Of a stretch of 64,000 bases of DNA, positions 1 through 10,084 are shown piece by piece (position 1 is the stretch's first letter; each line of letters begins with the position of its first letter). Source of the stretch: Tetradesmus obliquus (Eukaryota > Chlorophyta > Chlorophyceae > Sphaeropleales > Scenedesmaceae); the NCBI GenBank assembly GCA_030272155.1, contig CP126203.1:930001-994000 (forward strand), read 5' to 3'. The notes below the pieces were generated by a model. The model made no database searches and had not been told where the DNA came from. It saw only the letters and a list, made by a program, of their open reading frames with translations. Position numbers and translations under genes: made by a program.

Positions 1-366
1 GTACGTAAGGTGACACAATGTGCACAGCAGCATTCATGTACTAGGACGTGCACATAGGACGTGCTATCTCTGTCCAAAAGCTTTGCTTCAGTGCGAAGTC
101 TTGTAGTCCAGCCAGCTGGTTTGTCAGGCTACCTGGCCTGAGAAGGTTCAAGTGCTTGTGTGCCATCCTGCCAGCCATCCGCACTAAACACACACATCAC
201 CATCATCACCATCATAATACTGATAATAGTCCAGCCACACCAGGCACACTGGTATCCTGCAGCAGTTGGTGCACATCAAAGTGTCTGTGCTGACCTTCTG
301 GGACTGACTGAATCTTCTTCGGTCTGGCAACTTGACAGTTCCTGCAACCTCCCTGCCATCACCACC
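1..366. other. upstream region of the Q/A-rich gene
   Basis: No coding signal is evident here. The frame of the downstream gene stays open back to about base 160, but only from a GTG. The first in-frame ATG at 367 follows ACCACC, a good eukaryotic start context, so this stretch is taken as promoter plus 5' UTR. A short CAT/CAC-rich patch lies at about 190-220. Confidence 0.5.
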
Positions 367-2571
367 ATGCCAGGTTCCAAGCAAGCCAAGCAAGCAGGAG
401 GCAAGGGCTGCAACAACCGCAGCAGCATCCCTCACAGCAGTAGCAGCGGCTGTGGCCAGCACGGCAACGGCAGCAATGCAGCTCCTACAGCAGCTGCAAG
501 TGATGCTGCTGTGCTGCTGAAGATTCAAGAGCTGCTGCAGACACCGCTGCTGCAGCAGCTAGTGCAGCAGCAACAACAGCAGTCATGCAGCACAGCTGGA
601 GCAACACCAGCAGGACCTGCAGCGCCAACAGCACCAGCAGTTTTGGGGGCACCTGCTGACTCGCAAGTAGCTGCCAGCTTGCAGGAAAATGCAGCAGCCC
701 TGCCACATAACCTAACAGCTCCTCCAGCCAGCATGACGCAGCAGACACTGAACCAGCAGCACAAGCAGGAGCAGCAGCAGCAGCAGGTGTCAGCAGCCAC
801 AATGCAGCAGCACTTCTTCCTGCCAGTGGCACCTACTCCAGAGCCAGCAGCTGCCAGCAGCCCTGAGCCATTTGCTGCTTTAGCTGGCCACACCCCTGCT
901 GCTGCTGCTGCTGCTAGTGGTGGCATCTCAGTGACACCAGAGCAGCTCATCTGGCTAGCCTCAACTGCTACTGCCCTGCTGCAGGGGTCTAGCCTGGCCT
1001 CAAACCTGGTGTTTGGCAAGGCAGGTGCTGGCCTGCCAAACCCAGTGGGTGCCTGTGGCAGTCTCCTGCAAGCAGGCAGGCCAAGCAGCGGCAGCAGCAG
1101 CAGCTGCCAGGCGCCGGCTGGTGTTCGTCACAGTAGCGCTGGCGGCGGCAGTGCGGCAGGTAGCAGGTGCAGCAGCAGGGGGGGTGTCCTGCAAGGTGGC
1201 AGCAGAGGCACAAGGCTTGCAGCTGATAAGCAGCGACAGCAGCAACCACAGCAGCGGCAGCAGCAGCAAAAGCAGCGGCCTGCGTGGGATGAGCAATGGC
1301 ACCGCAGCGACAGCGGCAGTGCCAGTGGGGCTGCAACAGACAACACCGCTGTGAGCCTTGCTGCGGGCGCTGCTGCAGCGGCACCCAGCAGGAGCCAGAG
1401 TGCACGCAGCAAGTCAGCCCAGGAGCATCAGCACCAGCAGCTAGGGGAGTCTCCAGCACGGCGTGCTTTGTTGGCTGCTGATGCAGCCGCAGCATCTGCT
1501 GGGCAGCATGCTGCAGGGGTAGGCGTGCGGGCGCAGTCCAGTCCAGGCGTTGAGCCCAGCTCAGTCAAGAACAGGCAGTTGGCAAAAGCAGTAGCATGGA
1601 CAGTGGCTAAACCAGGCAGTGCAGGGAGCGCCAGCGGCAGCAGCAGCAGCAATGGCGGCCCAGCAGGGCCCACCCGCCGCACCCAGATGCTACGGAAGCC
1701 GCCACAGCAAGCGGCAGCAGCAGGGGCAGTAGCAGCAGCAGCTTGGGCAGCAGGCCAACAAGCAAGCAGCGCCCCTGGAGGGATGACCCATGACAGCGCA
1801 CCAGCTGTCGCTGCGGCAGCAGCAGCAGCAGCGAGTGGAGCAGCAGTGGCATCCTTGTCAGAGCCTGGCTCATGCAGCCCAGGTGCCTCTGCGGCTGTTG
1901 CAGCAGCAAAGGCACGGTTAAGGAGCCTAGCTGGTGCTGGCAGCCGCAGCAGCAGCAGCTGTGGTGGCAGCAGGGGGCTGGCTGGTGCTGACGCAAGTAA
2001 TGCAGGTGGCAAAAGCAGCAGCAGCAGCAGCAAGGGGGTGCTGCTGAGTGGCATCAGGCGTGGCTCAAGCAGTGCTGGCAGCATTGGCTCTTGCCCTAGC
2101 AGCAGCTCCACTGCTGCAGCTGGCAGGTACAGCAACAGCAGCGCAGCAGACGAGTGTGCGGAGTGCATGTCAGATGGTGAGGACGGCACACCGCAAGCAC
2201 AGCAGGGCAGCAAAGACGATGCTGCTCCTGCTGCTGCTGCTGCAATGGTTGCACCGATGGCCCCCAATCCTGAACTCAATTGTGCGGCGGCAGGTGTTCC
2301 GGCTGCCAGCAGTGGCAGCCAGAGAAGCAGTAACAGCAGCGGTGGCAGCTGGTGTGCAGACCATGGCAGCAGCACCGCAGCACCGGCAGCAGCGGCATCA
2401 ACTGGACAGGCTGCGCTTGATGTGCTCGCCACTTCATTAATGCAGCTCAACAGCATGATACAGCACAAGGCGCAGGAGCTCTCACAGCAACAGCAACAGC
2501 AACAGCATGCTCATCACACGGATGCCATAGGTTCTGACGTGTCAGCTACCATGCCCGCAGCAGCAGGCATC

Positions 2572-2612
<41 letters not shown>

Positions 2613-3416
2613 CTTGTGGTCAGCTCCCTCAGAGCTAATGGGCTGCAGCATGCAGCTGCAGCCCTCTGAGCTGCTGGTGCTGCCAACAGGTGGCAATCCA
2701 CTGCTGGGCATGTCTGACCTGGCTTTCCTGCAGCAGGGCCAGCAGGGTGCTGAGTCAGCAGCAGCAGCAGCAGCAGCAGGATGTGGCAGTGGCAGTGGCA
2801 GTGGCAGCTTGTTGCAAGAAGGGACGTCGCCCACATGTACAGGATCTGGCAGCAGCGGCAGCAGCAGGGGTAGTGGTGCTCGCTCCAGTGCAACACCACA
2901 GCCGCCAGCTGGGTCGGCTGCGGCGGCAGCAGCAGCAGCGGCGGCAGCAGCAGCAGCATTGGAGGAAGATTATATGGTGCTGCTGGGAACGCTGCAAGGC
3001 AGCTTCAGCATGGCAAGCATATCAAGGCAGCTGCAGATCGCAGCAGCTGGAAACAGCAGAGCAGCAGCTGTGAACCAGCCCCAGAGCAGACGCGGTGGTG
3101 TAATGCAGACTGTGCAACAGCAGCAGCAATGTGGCGAGTACCAGGCAGCGACTGGTGCTGAGGCAGAGCAAGCACTGGCAGCTACAGCTGGTCCAGAGGG
3201 TGTGACAGAGGGCAATGATCTTAGAGCAGGGCTTTTTGGGCAGTGTGCGGGTGGGGGTGTTGAGGTGTTTGAGGTGTGCGAGTACGGCCTGGCATCTTCA
3301 GAGTGTGAAGACGAAGACGAAGAAGACGTTCACAGCGGAAGCGATGGTGAAGTTCACGGTGCCGATGATGAGGATGAGGGATATGCTGACGAGGAGTGGG
3401 AGGATGGTGAGGCTGA

Positions 3417-3461
<45 letters not shown>

Positions 3462-3564
3462 CATGTTGCAGGCTTCGATGGACTTGCAGCAGCAGGCATC
3501 CTTGTTGGAGAAGGGCCTGGAGCAGCTGCAACTGCTGGTGGAGTCCAGCAGGAAGCATGTGTAG
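367..3564 (+). CDS. large Q/A/S-rich low-complexity protein, function unknown
   Basis: A single open frame of 1065 codons starts at the ATG in ACCACCATGCC and ends at TAG 3562-3564. I do not recognise a family. Most of the protein is low complexity: poly-Q blocks, long Ala runs and Ser/Gly stretches, encoded by GCA/CAG/AGC repeats. The C-terminus is different. From about residue 980 comes an acidic segment rich in E and D with a DEDEGYADEEWEDG motif, then about 13 Gln, then a leucine-heptad stretch (LQQQASLLEKGLEQLQLLVESS) that could form a short coiled coil. An acidic region plus a coiled coil would suit a nuclear regulatory or scaffold protein, but this is inference. The acidic segment and coiled coil recur at 7338-7855, which supports their being real coding sequence. 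Undetected introns in the low-complexity part cannot be excluded. Confidence 0.65.
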
Positions 3565-4541
3565 GCGTTCAACGCCTGAGGCGCACAAGGCCAATCTGTG
3601 CAACTGGCTTGAGAAGGGGCTCAAACCTTGAATTGTGCAAAGTGATAATGCGCTCTCTATGGATCAGATTGCACCCAGTCATGCAGTGAGAGTTCAAAGC
3701 CTTGATCATCATGTTACAATACTGCTTACATGGCAACATCGCCTTCAGCCTTGTGCTCCAGTGAACCAGTTAGTAGAGATGGCACACACTGCCATTGGCA
3801 ATCTACTCCCTGCCTCATTTCTAGTTGGTAGCAGCTGCTGTATTGCAACAAGCAGCCGTTGTTGCCATCTAAGCAAACCAATCCCACCAGCCTCCGAGGC
3901 CCTACGCATAACAAAAAAAATATTCAGCCTGTTTCGCCGGCCGCCACTTTCAGCTGCAAGCGTGCAGTGGCAGCTGCAGCTGCAGCTTGCGAAATTCTAT
4001 ACAGAATCACAGGTTGTGAGCTGCAACAAAGTCTCAGCCACAAGCGTGTACCGGCCCTTCAAACACGCCTTCTAGTGTCACACCAGATGTTCAGCCTGCA
4101 ATTCACGAAGCAGGCCATCATTGAAAAAAGATGCAACATGGCTTCGCCTCATCCATAGGTAAGTTATAACAAGCCTGCTACAACGTCTTGTATGTGTCCA
4201 CATCTTGTTGGCAACAGTCACAAGTCCTTGCCTTCCGTCTGCCTGCTGATCCGCCAACACCAGTGGGTGATGTGGCTTATTCTTTTGAGGGCCTGCTTAG
4301 CTTTGCTTAGGCCTGAAGGCTTCTCCGCTGATGTAGCAGCGGCACCGGTGGTACCACTGTGTCAGCAGCTGGTGTGGGCGTTGGAAGTATTGGCGGCAGG
4401 TGCGCTGCTGCTCCTATAGGATCCTGCTCCTGCTTCTCTGCAGCTGGCACTGCTGCTGCTGCTGCTCCTGCTGCTGCTGCGCCTGCCCTCCTATTGCTGC
4501 AGCAACTTGCTGAGCGGCTCAGCTGCCTGTGCAGCTGTAGA
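3565..4541. other. intergenic, convergent 3' regions
   Basis: This lies between the 3' end of the Q/A-rich gene (+) and the 3' end of the four-TM gene (-). I see no convincing gene. The sequence has ordinary composition to about 4320 and becomes CTG-rich as it approaches the Ala-coding tail of the next gene. Confidence 0.5.
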
Positions 4542-4585
4542 TCATGCCCTCTGCTCGGCTGCCTGAATCTTAGCTGTTGTTGCTG

Positions 4586-4630
<45 letters not shown>

Positions 4631-5804
4631 AGGCTGCGGCTGCTGCTGCTACTGTCGCTTCTGCTGCTGTTGTTGTTGTCGACAATGCTGGTGCCAGCAG
4701 TGGTGTCGCTGCATTTCCTGTCGGCAGGGGCGCTGCTGGGGCTGCTGGTGCTGCTGCTGCTGCTCCACCTGCCTCCAACAGTGGCGATGTTGGTGTTGGT
4801 GTTGGTGTTGTTGTTGGTGCTGATGTTGGTGCTGGTGCTGATGCTGGTGCGGCATTTTCTGTTGACAGTGGCACTGCTGGTGCCTCTGCTGCTGGCGCTG
4901 CTGCTGCTGCTCTCGCTGCTGCCCCTTCATGAGCTTGTTGGTGGATCCTGGTTGGGGCTCCCACTCCCTTGCTAAAAAGAGTATGTGACTTCATGTCAGT
5001 AACATAACATGTCACATCTTCTGTTGAGGGCAGTGCTGGAGCTGCTCTTGCGGACGCTGCTGGTGCTGCGGAAGAGCCACCACCACCAGTGCTGGCGCTA
5101 ATGGTCGAACGTGGTGCCTGCGATGGCGGCAGCAGGGGCTGACCTTTTACAGCACCTGTTGAGCCAGCATTGACATGCTGCATTGCCGTAGCGCGCAGGA
5201 GCTCCGCAACATGAGAAATCTGACGCTTGCTGATGCCAAGGTAGTTCAACACGAGCTGCACGTCCCGCTCAATGCTCCGGTCCCTGTCTGGCCCATTGTC
5301 ATAGTCTTCAAACAAACCTCCACAACCTCCAGCTGCATTCCCGATCCAGTTAGCTGTTGCAACACAGCAGGCACAGACGCTGCCTATGAAGGCCAGGGAG
5401 CATGTGATGACGACAGAGACAATGCCAGCTGTCCTACCGTAGACGTGGAAGAGGCTGTACATCAGAGACGTGTATGCAACCGCACCACCCAGCCAAGTGA
5501 TAAACGGTGGCACCCATGCATAGGTGTTGACGTCGTTGTAACTGCCCCTGTCATGGCATGACATGACTGCTGTAGACAGCATGAGGATTACAACAATGGC
5601 CAGAAGGTGCAGGCTGGATGTCAGACCCCACTGTACTGCATAAGCCTTGTCCCCGGTTGACAGCGCCGGGTTTGGTGGGACGCCGGCAAACAGGGCTGAG
5701 ATGGCCGCAGCAAACAGTAAGGCATTGACTGTGGTCAGTCCCGACCATATGGTGGCCACATTGCTCCTGTTTGCCTTTTGTTCCTCGGAAAGACCCCCAG
5801 CCAT
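4542..5804 (-). CDS. four-TM membrane protein with Ala/Pro/Thr-rich C-terminal tail
   Basis: This 420-residue single-exon frame starts at ATG 5804-5802 (MAGGLSEEQK). The N-terminal half has normal composition and four predicted membrane segments at roughly residues 17-41, 58-80, 92-118 and 122-147. An acidic, charged stretch follows (NGPDRDRSIERD), then a short soluble region to about 250. The last 170 residues are Ala/Pro/Thr low complexity ending in about 15 consecutive Ala, encoded by GCA/GCT repeats. I recognise no family or catalytic motif. The layout (about four TM segments, then a polyalanine tail) resembles the protein at 45313-47010, although the sequences do not obviously align. It is probably an integral membrane protein of unknown location. 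The repeat tail may vary in length between strains. Confidence 0.65.
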
Positions 5805-7337
5805 TGCTGCTGTGAGGGTGTGCTGGTAGTGGGAGTAAGCTTAACGCAGCTGATACTGGAAGGTAAAAGTGAAGCAGGGCCTGCAGGGAGTGGTGCAACA
5901 GTATACGACATTCAAGTTAAGATAATATTGCAGTGTGCATGTGCAGCACATCAGTAAACATGCGAGACCAGTATCGGCACAGGCCAGTCATTAATACGGT
6001 GTTTGGCGGCCTAAACACATAATGGCTGATGAAATGGCTGTCATGGGGAAACTCTCACACCTGCTAGATGCTGTATAGGCCACGTTGATCGCAGCTGCTG
6101 CTCACTGTCTCACACTAAAAGCAGCAAGTCATGCGCTGCTGCTGCCAGCCCTAGCTAGGGCTATAGTGTCCTTATTTGGTGTCCTGTATATTTACACTGC
6201 ACTTCAACAACGAAGGCTGAAGTTGACGCACGGCACTGCAACTGCTGCCACAGCTGCTAACGCGCGTCAGGTCACATAAGTGGTAGCTGCAGGGCAGCAG
6301 CAGGTCACATAAGTGGTAGCTGCAGGGCAGCAGCTGTCTCTGCTTGTGCTTGTGCTGCTGCTTGCGCTGCTGTGCGTGCTTATATATGGAGCTCTTCAGG
6401 CCTTTAATTGCTGCTGTACGGTTTCTCGGGTTCAGGCCTCGTACTCAGGTGCAGCCTGTGCCCCTCTGCTGCTAGAGGAGGAACAGCCACTCACCGCAAC
6501 ACACAGCTGACAGACCCACGTGGCCGGCACAGACAGCACGTCACCCGTCAAAAGCCGCTGTCTTAGAGCTTGAACCAATTACACCCATCAAGCTGTAGGT
6601 AGCGAACTAGAATCATACCGTGCGACAAACAAGACAATATGTACGCCAACCGAGGCAAGACACGCACGAGAGGCAGGCAGCGAGGTGCATTAGTTGCAGA
6701 ACAACACATGAATATTTTCAAGGTCAATGCACACCAAAGTTTTTACAACTTTTGAGACAGGACCTGCAGGCCTCTTACCCCCTTTTTCCGCGAAAACGAA
6801 AAAACAACTGCTTTGTCGTTGACTTTCTGGTCTTGCACTGTTGATGTGTTGAAGATGCACTGCTAGGTCTGACATCGCAATAATGGATGAAAATGTTCAG
6901 ACAGCAGGAACACCAGACTCCGGTGTTCCTGCCAGCCGCTACCAGGCAGTCACTAATTAGGGCGGCTGCCGGGCACTGTTCCTACAAGGAACCTCCGGCC
7001 TGGGGAACTGGCATGGCATGCCGGACACTTTTGACGCGCTATTGATTGCTGTTACAGAATTTTCACATACGTTCATGCCGGTTTGAAAAATCATGTGCAG
7101 CAACCCATTGAGCAGCGGCAGCACGTTATGGCCAGAGGCAGTTGGCGCTGCTCATAAGTTATGATGCTGTCCACCTGCACCCAGCCAGGGCCAGCCCTGC
7201 CACCTGCACTGCAATCTTGAGCAGCAGCTATTTTCTGTCGTCGGGAATGCCTTCAATACATCTTGTCATGTGTTAGTGCCGTCCTGCAGACGTGCGGCAA
7301 GCACCAGCAGCACGTCATGGCCAGCCTGGTCCCTGAG
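5805..7337. other. intergenic region with a 33-bp perfect tandem duplication
   Basis: No convincing gene. Bases 6268-6300 and 6301-6333 are an exact head-to-tail duplication of 33 bases. A roughly 60-base segment at 7121-7182 (around GGCAGTTGGCGCTGCT and ATGCTGTCCACCTGCACCC) is repeated at 7306-7380, just in front of the gene fragment. The short frames in this stretch have no recognisable content. Confidence 0.45.
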
Positions 7338-7492
7338 GGACAGTTGGCGCTGCTTTTGATGCTGTCCACCTGCACCCTGAGTGTGATGAAGACGACAGAG
7401 AAGCTCACAGCGGCAGTGATGGTGAATTTCACACTGACGATGATGAGGATGAAGGATATGCTGATGAGGACTGGGAGGATGGTGACAATGAT

Positions 7493-7543
<51 letters not shown>

Positions 7544-7855
7544 GGTAGTCTTGGCAGACAGCTATGTGTGGAAGAGGGCGGGCAGAAGCAGCAGCAGCAA
7601 AGCCTGTTTCAGGCTTTGCTGGACCTGCAGCAGCAGGCTTCATTGTTAGAGAAGGGCCTGGAGCAGCTGCAGCTGCTGGTGGAGTCCAGTAGGACGCATG
7701 TGTATCCACTGCCAGAGGTGTGCTTGCGCTGTACATGCTTGATTGGTGGGTCTGGCTTGTATGGAGTCAACTACGACCTGGCCAGTACTGAACCTTGTTG
7801 GCACCACAGTGTTGCCAACAGGAAGTTCCTGTTCCCGCCGGATCCACCTGTGTAA
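7338..7855 (+). pseudogene. partial, diverged copy of the 3' end of the 367-3564 gene
   Basis: The frame encodes an acidic block (DDDEDEGYADEDWEDG), about 14 Gln, then SLFQALLDLQQQAS and LLEKGLEQLQLLVESS. This is the same order as the C-terminus of the protein at 367-3564, with near identity in the coiled-coil part and about 80 percent identity by eye in the acidic part. A TGA in this frame at 7334-7336 closes it on the left, and no start or upstream body is present. The stop position of the parent is changed (TAG to TAT), so the frame runs about 45 codons further to a TAA ending at 7855. It is most likely a truncated duplicate. It could instead be the last exon of an unrecognised gene. Confidence 0.6.
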
Positions 7856-8281
7856 GGTGTCAGGTCACTTTGCAGTCACGATCATAATCTGCACAGATAA
7901 CATTGTACATCATCACAACAGAAACAAGATTTCCTCAGTGTTGATGAAATCACTCTGCGCTGTGATCAAATGTCTACTGGCAGTAACATGACGTCACTCA
8001 CAAGGACGTGGCACACAGCCGCTGAGGGCTACACCACAACAGCTGCATTGCAGTACTGCTGAAGAATTTGAGTTTCTGATCTGTGGCTAATTTAAGCAGT
8101 AAAGGCTTGCGTACATGCACTGCTTGCTGATAACTCGCCCTGGTCACTGCACAAGCCCTAGCTACAGTACAGTTGCAGCCCTACGTGGGTCCGCTCTCCT
8201 TGCGCGTTCACAGACGACAAAGTATCAGCAAAGGCTATAACTAGCATGTTAGTTCACGTTTGTCCGAGGCAGTGAGCAGCA
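7856..8281. other. intergenic, putative OMA1-like promoter region
   Basis: No frame of interest. The region precedes the first exon of the metallopeptidase gene and should contain its promoter and 5' UTR. I see no clear TATA box or other defined element. Confidence 0.4.
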
Positions 8282-10053
8282 ATGCGTTCTTCGTCAGCCT
8301 TTTCTGTCCTAGCTCGTGCTCGTGCCTTGCTAGCGTCTAATCAAGCTGCAGCAAGTCGATCCCAGATTGGCGTGAGCCTTAAGCGACACTCTGGCACATG
8401 GGTGGACGGAAAGTAAGTCGGTACCAGCTGCACTGCAGCAGCAGCAGCATAAGTAGCAGCAGCAGCAGCACCACCACCAGCAGCAGTGCCAGCAGCAGCG
8501 CAAGTACTAGCAGCAGCATTAGCTGCAAGCGCAGAGCAGTAAAGCACACAGCAAGTGTATCTTCCTCCACTGCAATTCACAGCAGCGCTGCTATGGTTTA
8601 CTGGCAGCTGGGAGGCCCGTGCCTGACATGTCTCGCTGCATGTCCTGCCCACAACCCTCATTTCCAATGCTAAAAACGCTTAGCTCAAACCACTCTTTCA
8701 GTTGTGCTGACACTGTATTTACCAGAGGCCATACAAAAGCAGTGGATAAGTTCACAGGATGCCCTGGGTCCTGGCAGACACTCAAAAAATATGTGTGTTG
8801 CGTGCAGGGGCTATGAGCACTTCGGCAGCAGGGGGCCTGCATGGGGCTCCCAGACAACGCGGCTGCTGCTGGGAGGCACAGCAGCGGGGGGCTTTGCTTA
8901 CTACTGGAGCTGCAGGTGAGCTGCAATGTTCAAAATTAGCAACTAATCAACTGTAAGAGTTGAGTGTGGAGCGCAACATGCGTAGCAGGCAGGAGGTGCT
9001 TTACACACACAGGCACCACCATACCACTGTCACCAGTTGCAGGGGATCTGTGAAGCAGATTCATGTTATAGTGTTGCACACTGTTGAAAAAACTGTGACG
9101 TCACGACCCCGCAGGCAGGAGGTGCCCTGCATGCACCGGCACCATCATATCACTCTCACCAGTTGTGGAAGCTCTGTTTGCAGAGCCATGTCGTGTGTTA
9201 CACTGCTTGTTACAATCTGTTTACGACCCTGCAGGCAGGAGGTGCCCTACACGCACCGGCACCACGCCATCATGATGGTCAGCAACAAGATGGAGCTGCA
9301 CATTGGGGAGCAGACCTTCCATGAGGTGCGTGTTGTTTTGATTTGTTGCAAACCAAGAGAGATAGAGGGGGTACATGTTGTGTTCATGCGGCAAGATCAA
9401 TCAATGTTGCGAATCATGATGCATATGTTTGTAACACAAAGATCGCATAAATTGACACAACAAGGGGATCGTGCCGACAAAGCCGCAGCAGCAGCAATTG
9501 CACAGAATGATACCACAGCTGCCAATGCAAAAGCACACTTCCTACGGGGTTTGTGAAATCTTTTGCACATGTTGGCAAATACATTCTACTGCCGCTACTG
9601 CTGCCGCTGATGCTGCTGCTTGCCTGCTTGCAGGTCATACAGCAAGCCACCATGACCAACACGCTGCTGCCGCAGAACTCACACTACGCACACCTAGTCA
9701 GGCGCGTGGGCATGCCCATAGCTCAGGTGAGCGTTGCTGCAGCCGTGTTTTTGATTTTGAGAGGCACCTTGGTGCAGTGGAGGCTAGTTTGATCTAGGGT
9801 TCATGCACCAGATCAAGCAGGCATGTAAGCATGGGGTGCGTGGGCATGCGCACAGCTCAGGTAAGGGCTGCTGCAGCAGCGGCAGCTTCTGCCAGCACAG
9901 CGCTGCAGCTGGGACGCCTTGCAACCATTTTGTCTTTGAACTGCTTCGGCTGCCGCCACTTTTTCAGTACTGCTGCTGCTGCTGCTGCGCAGGTTGCTGC
10001 TGATGGCGCTGGTGGTGGCTACCACAAGCACATGCAGCACCTAGACTGCTGTC

Positions 10054-10084
<31 letters not shown>

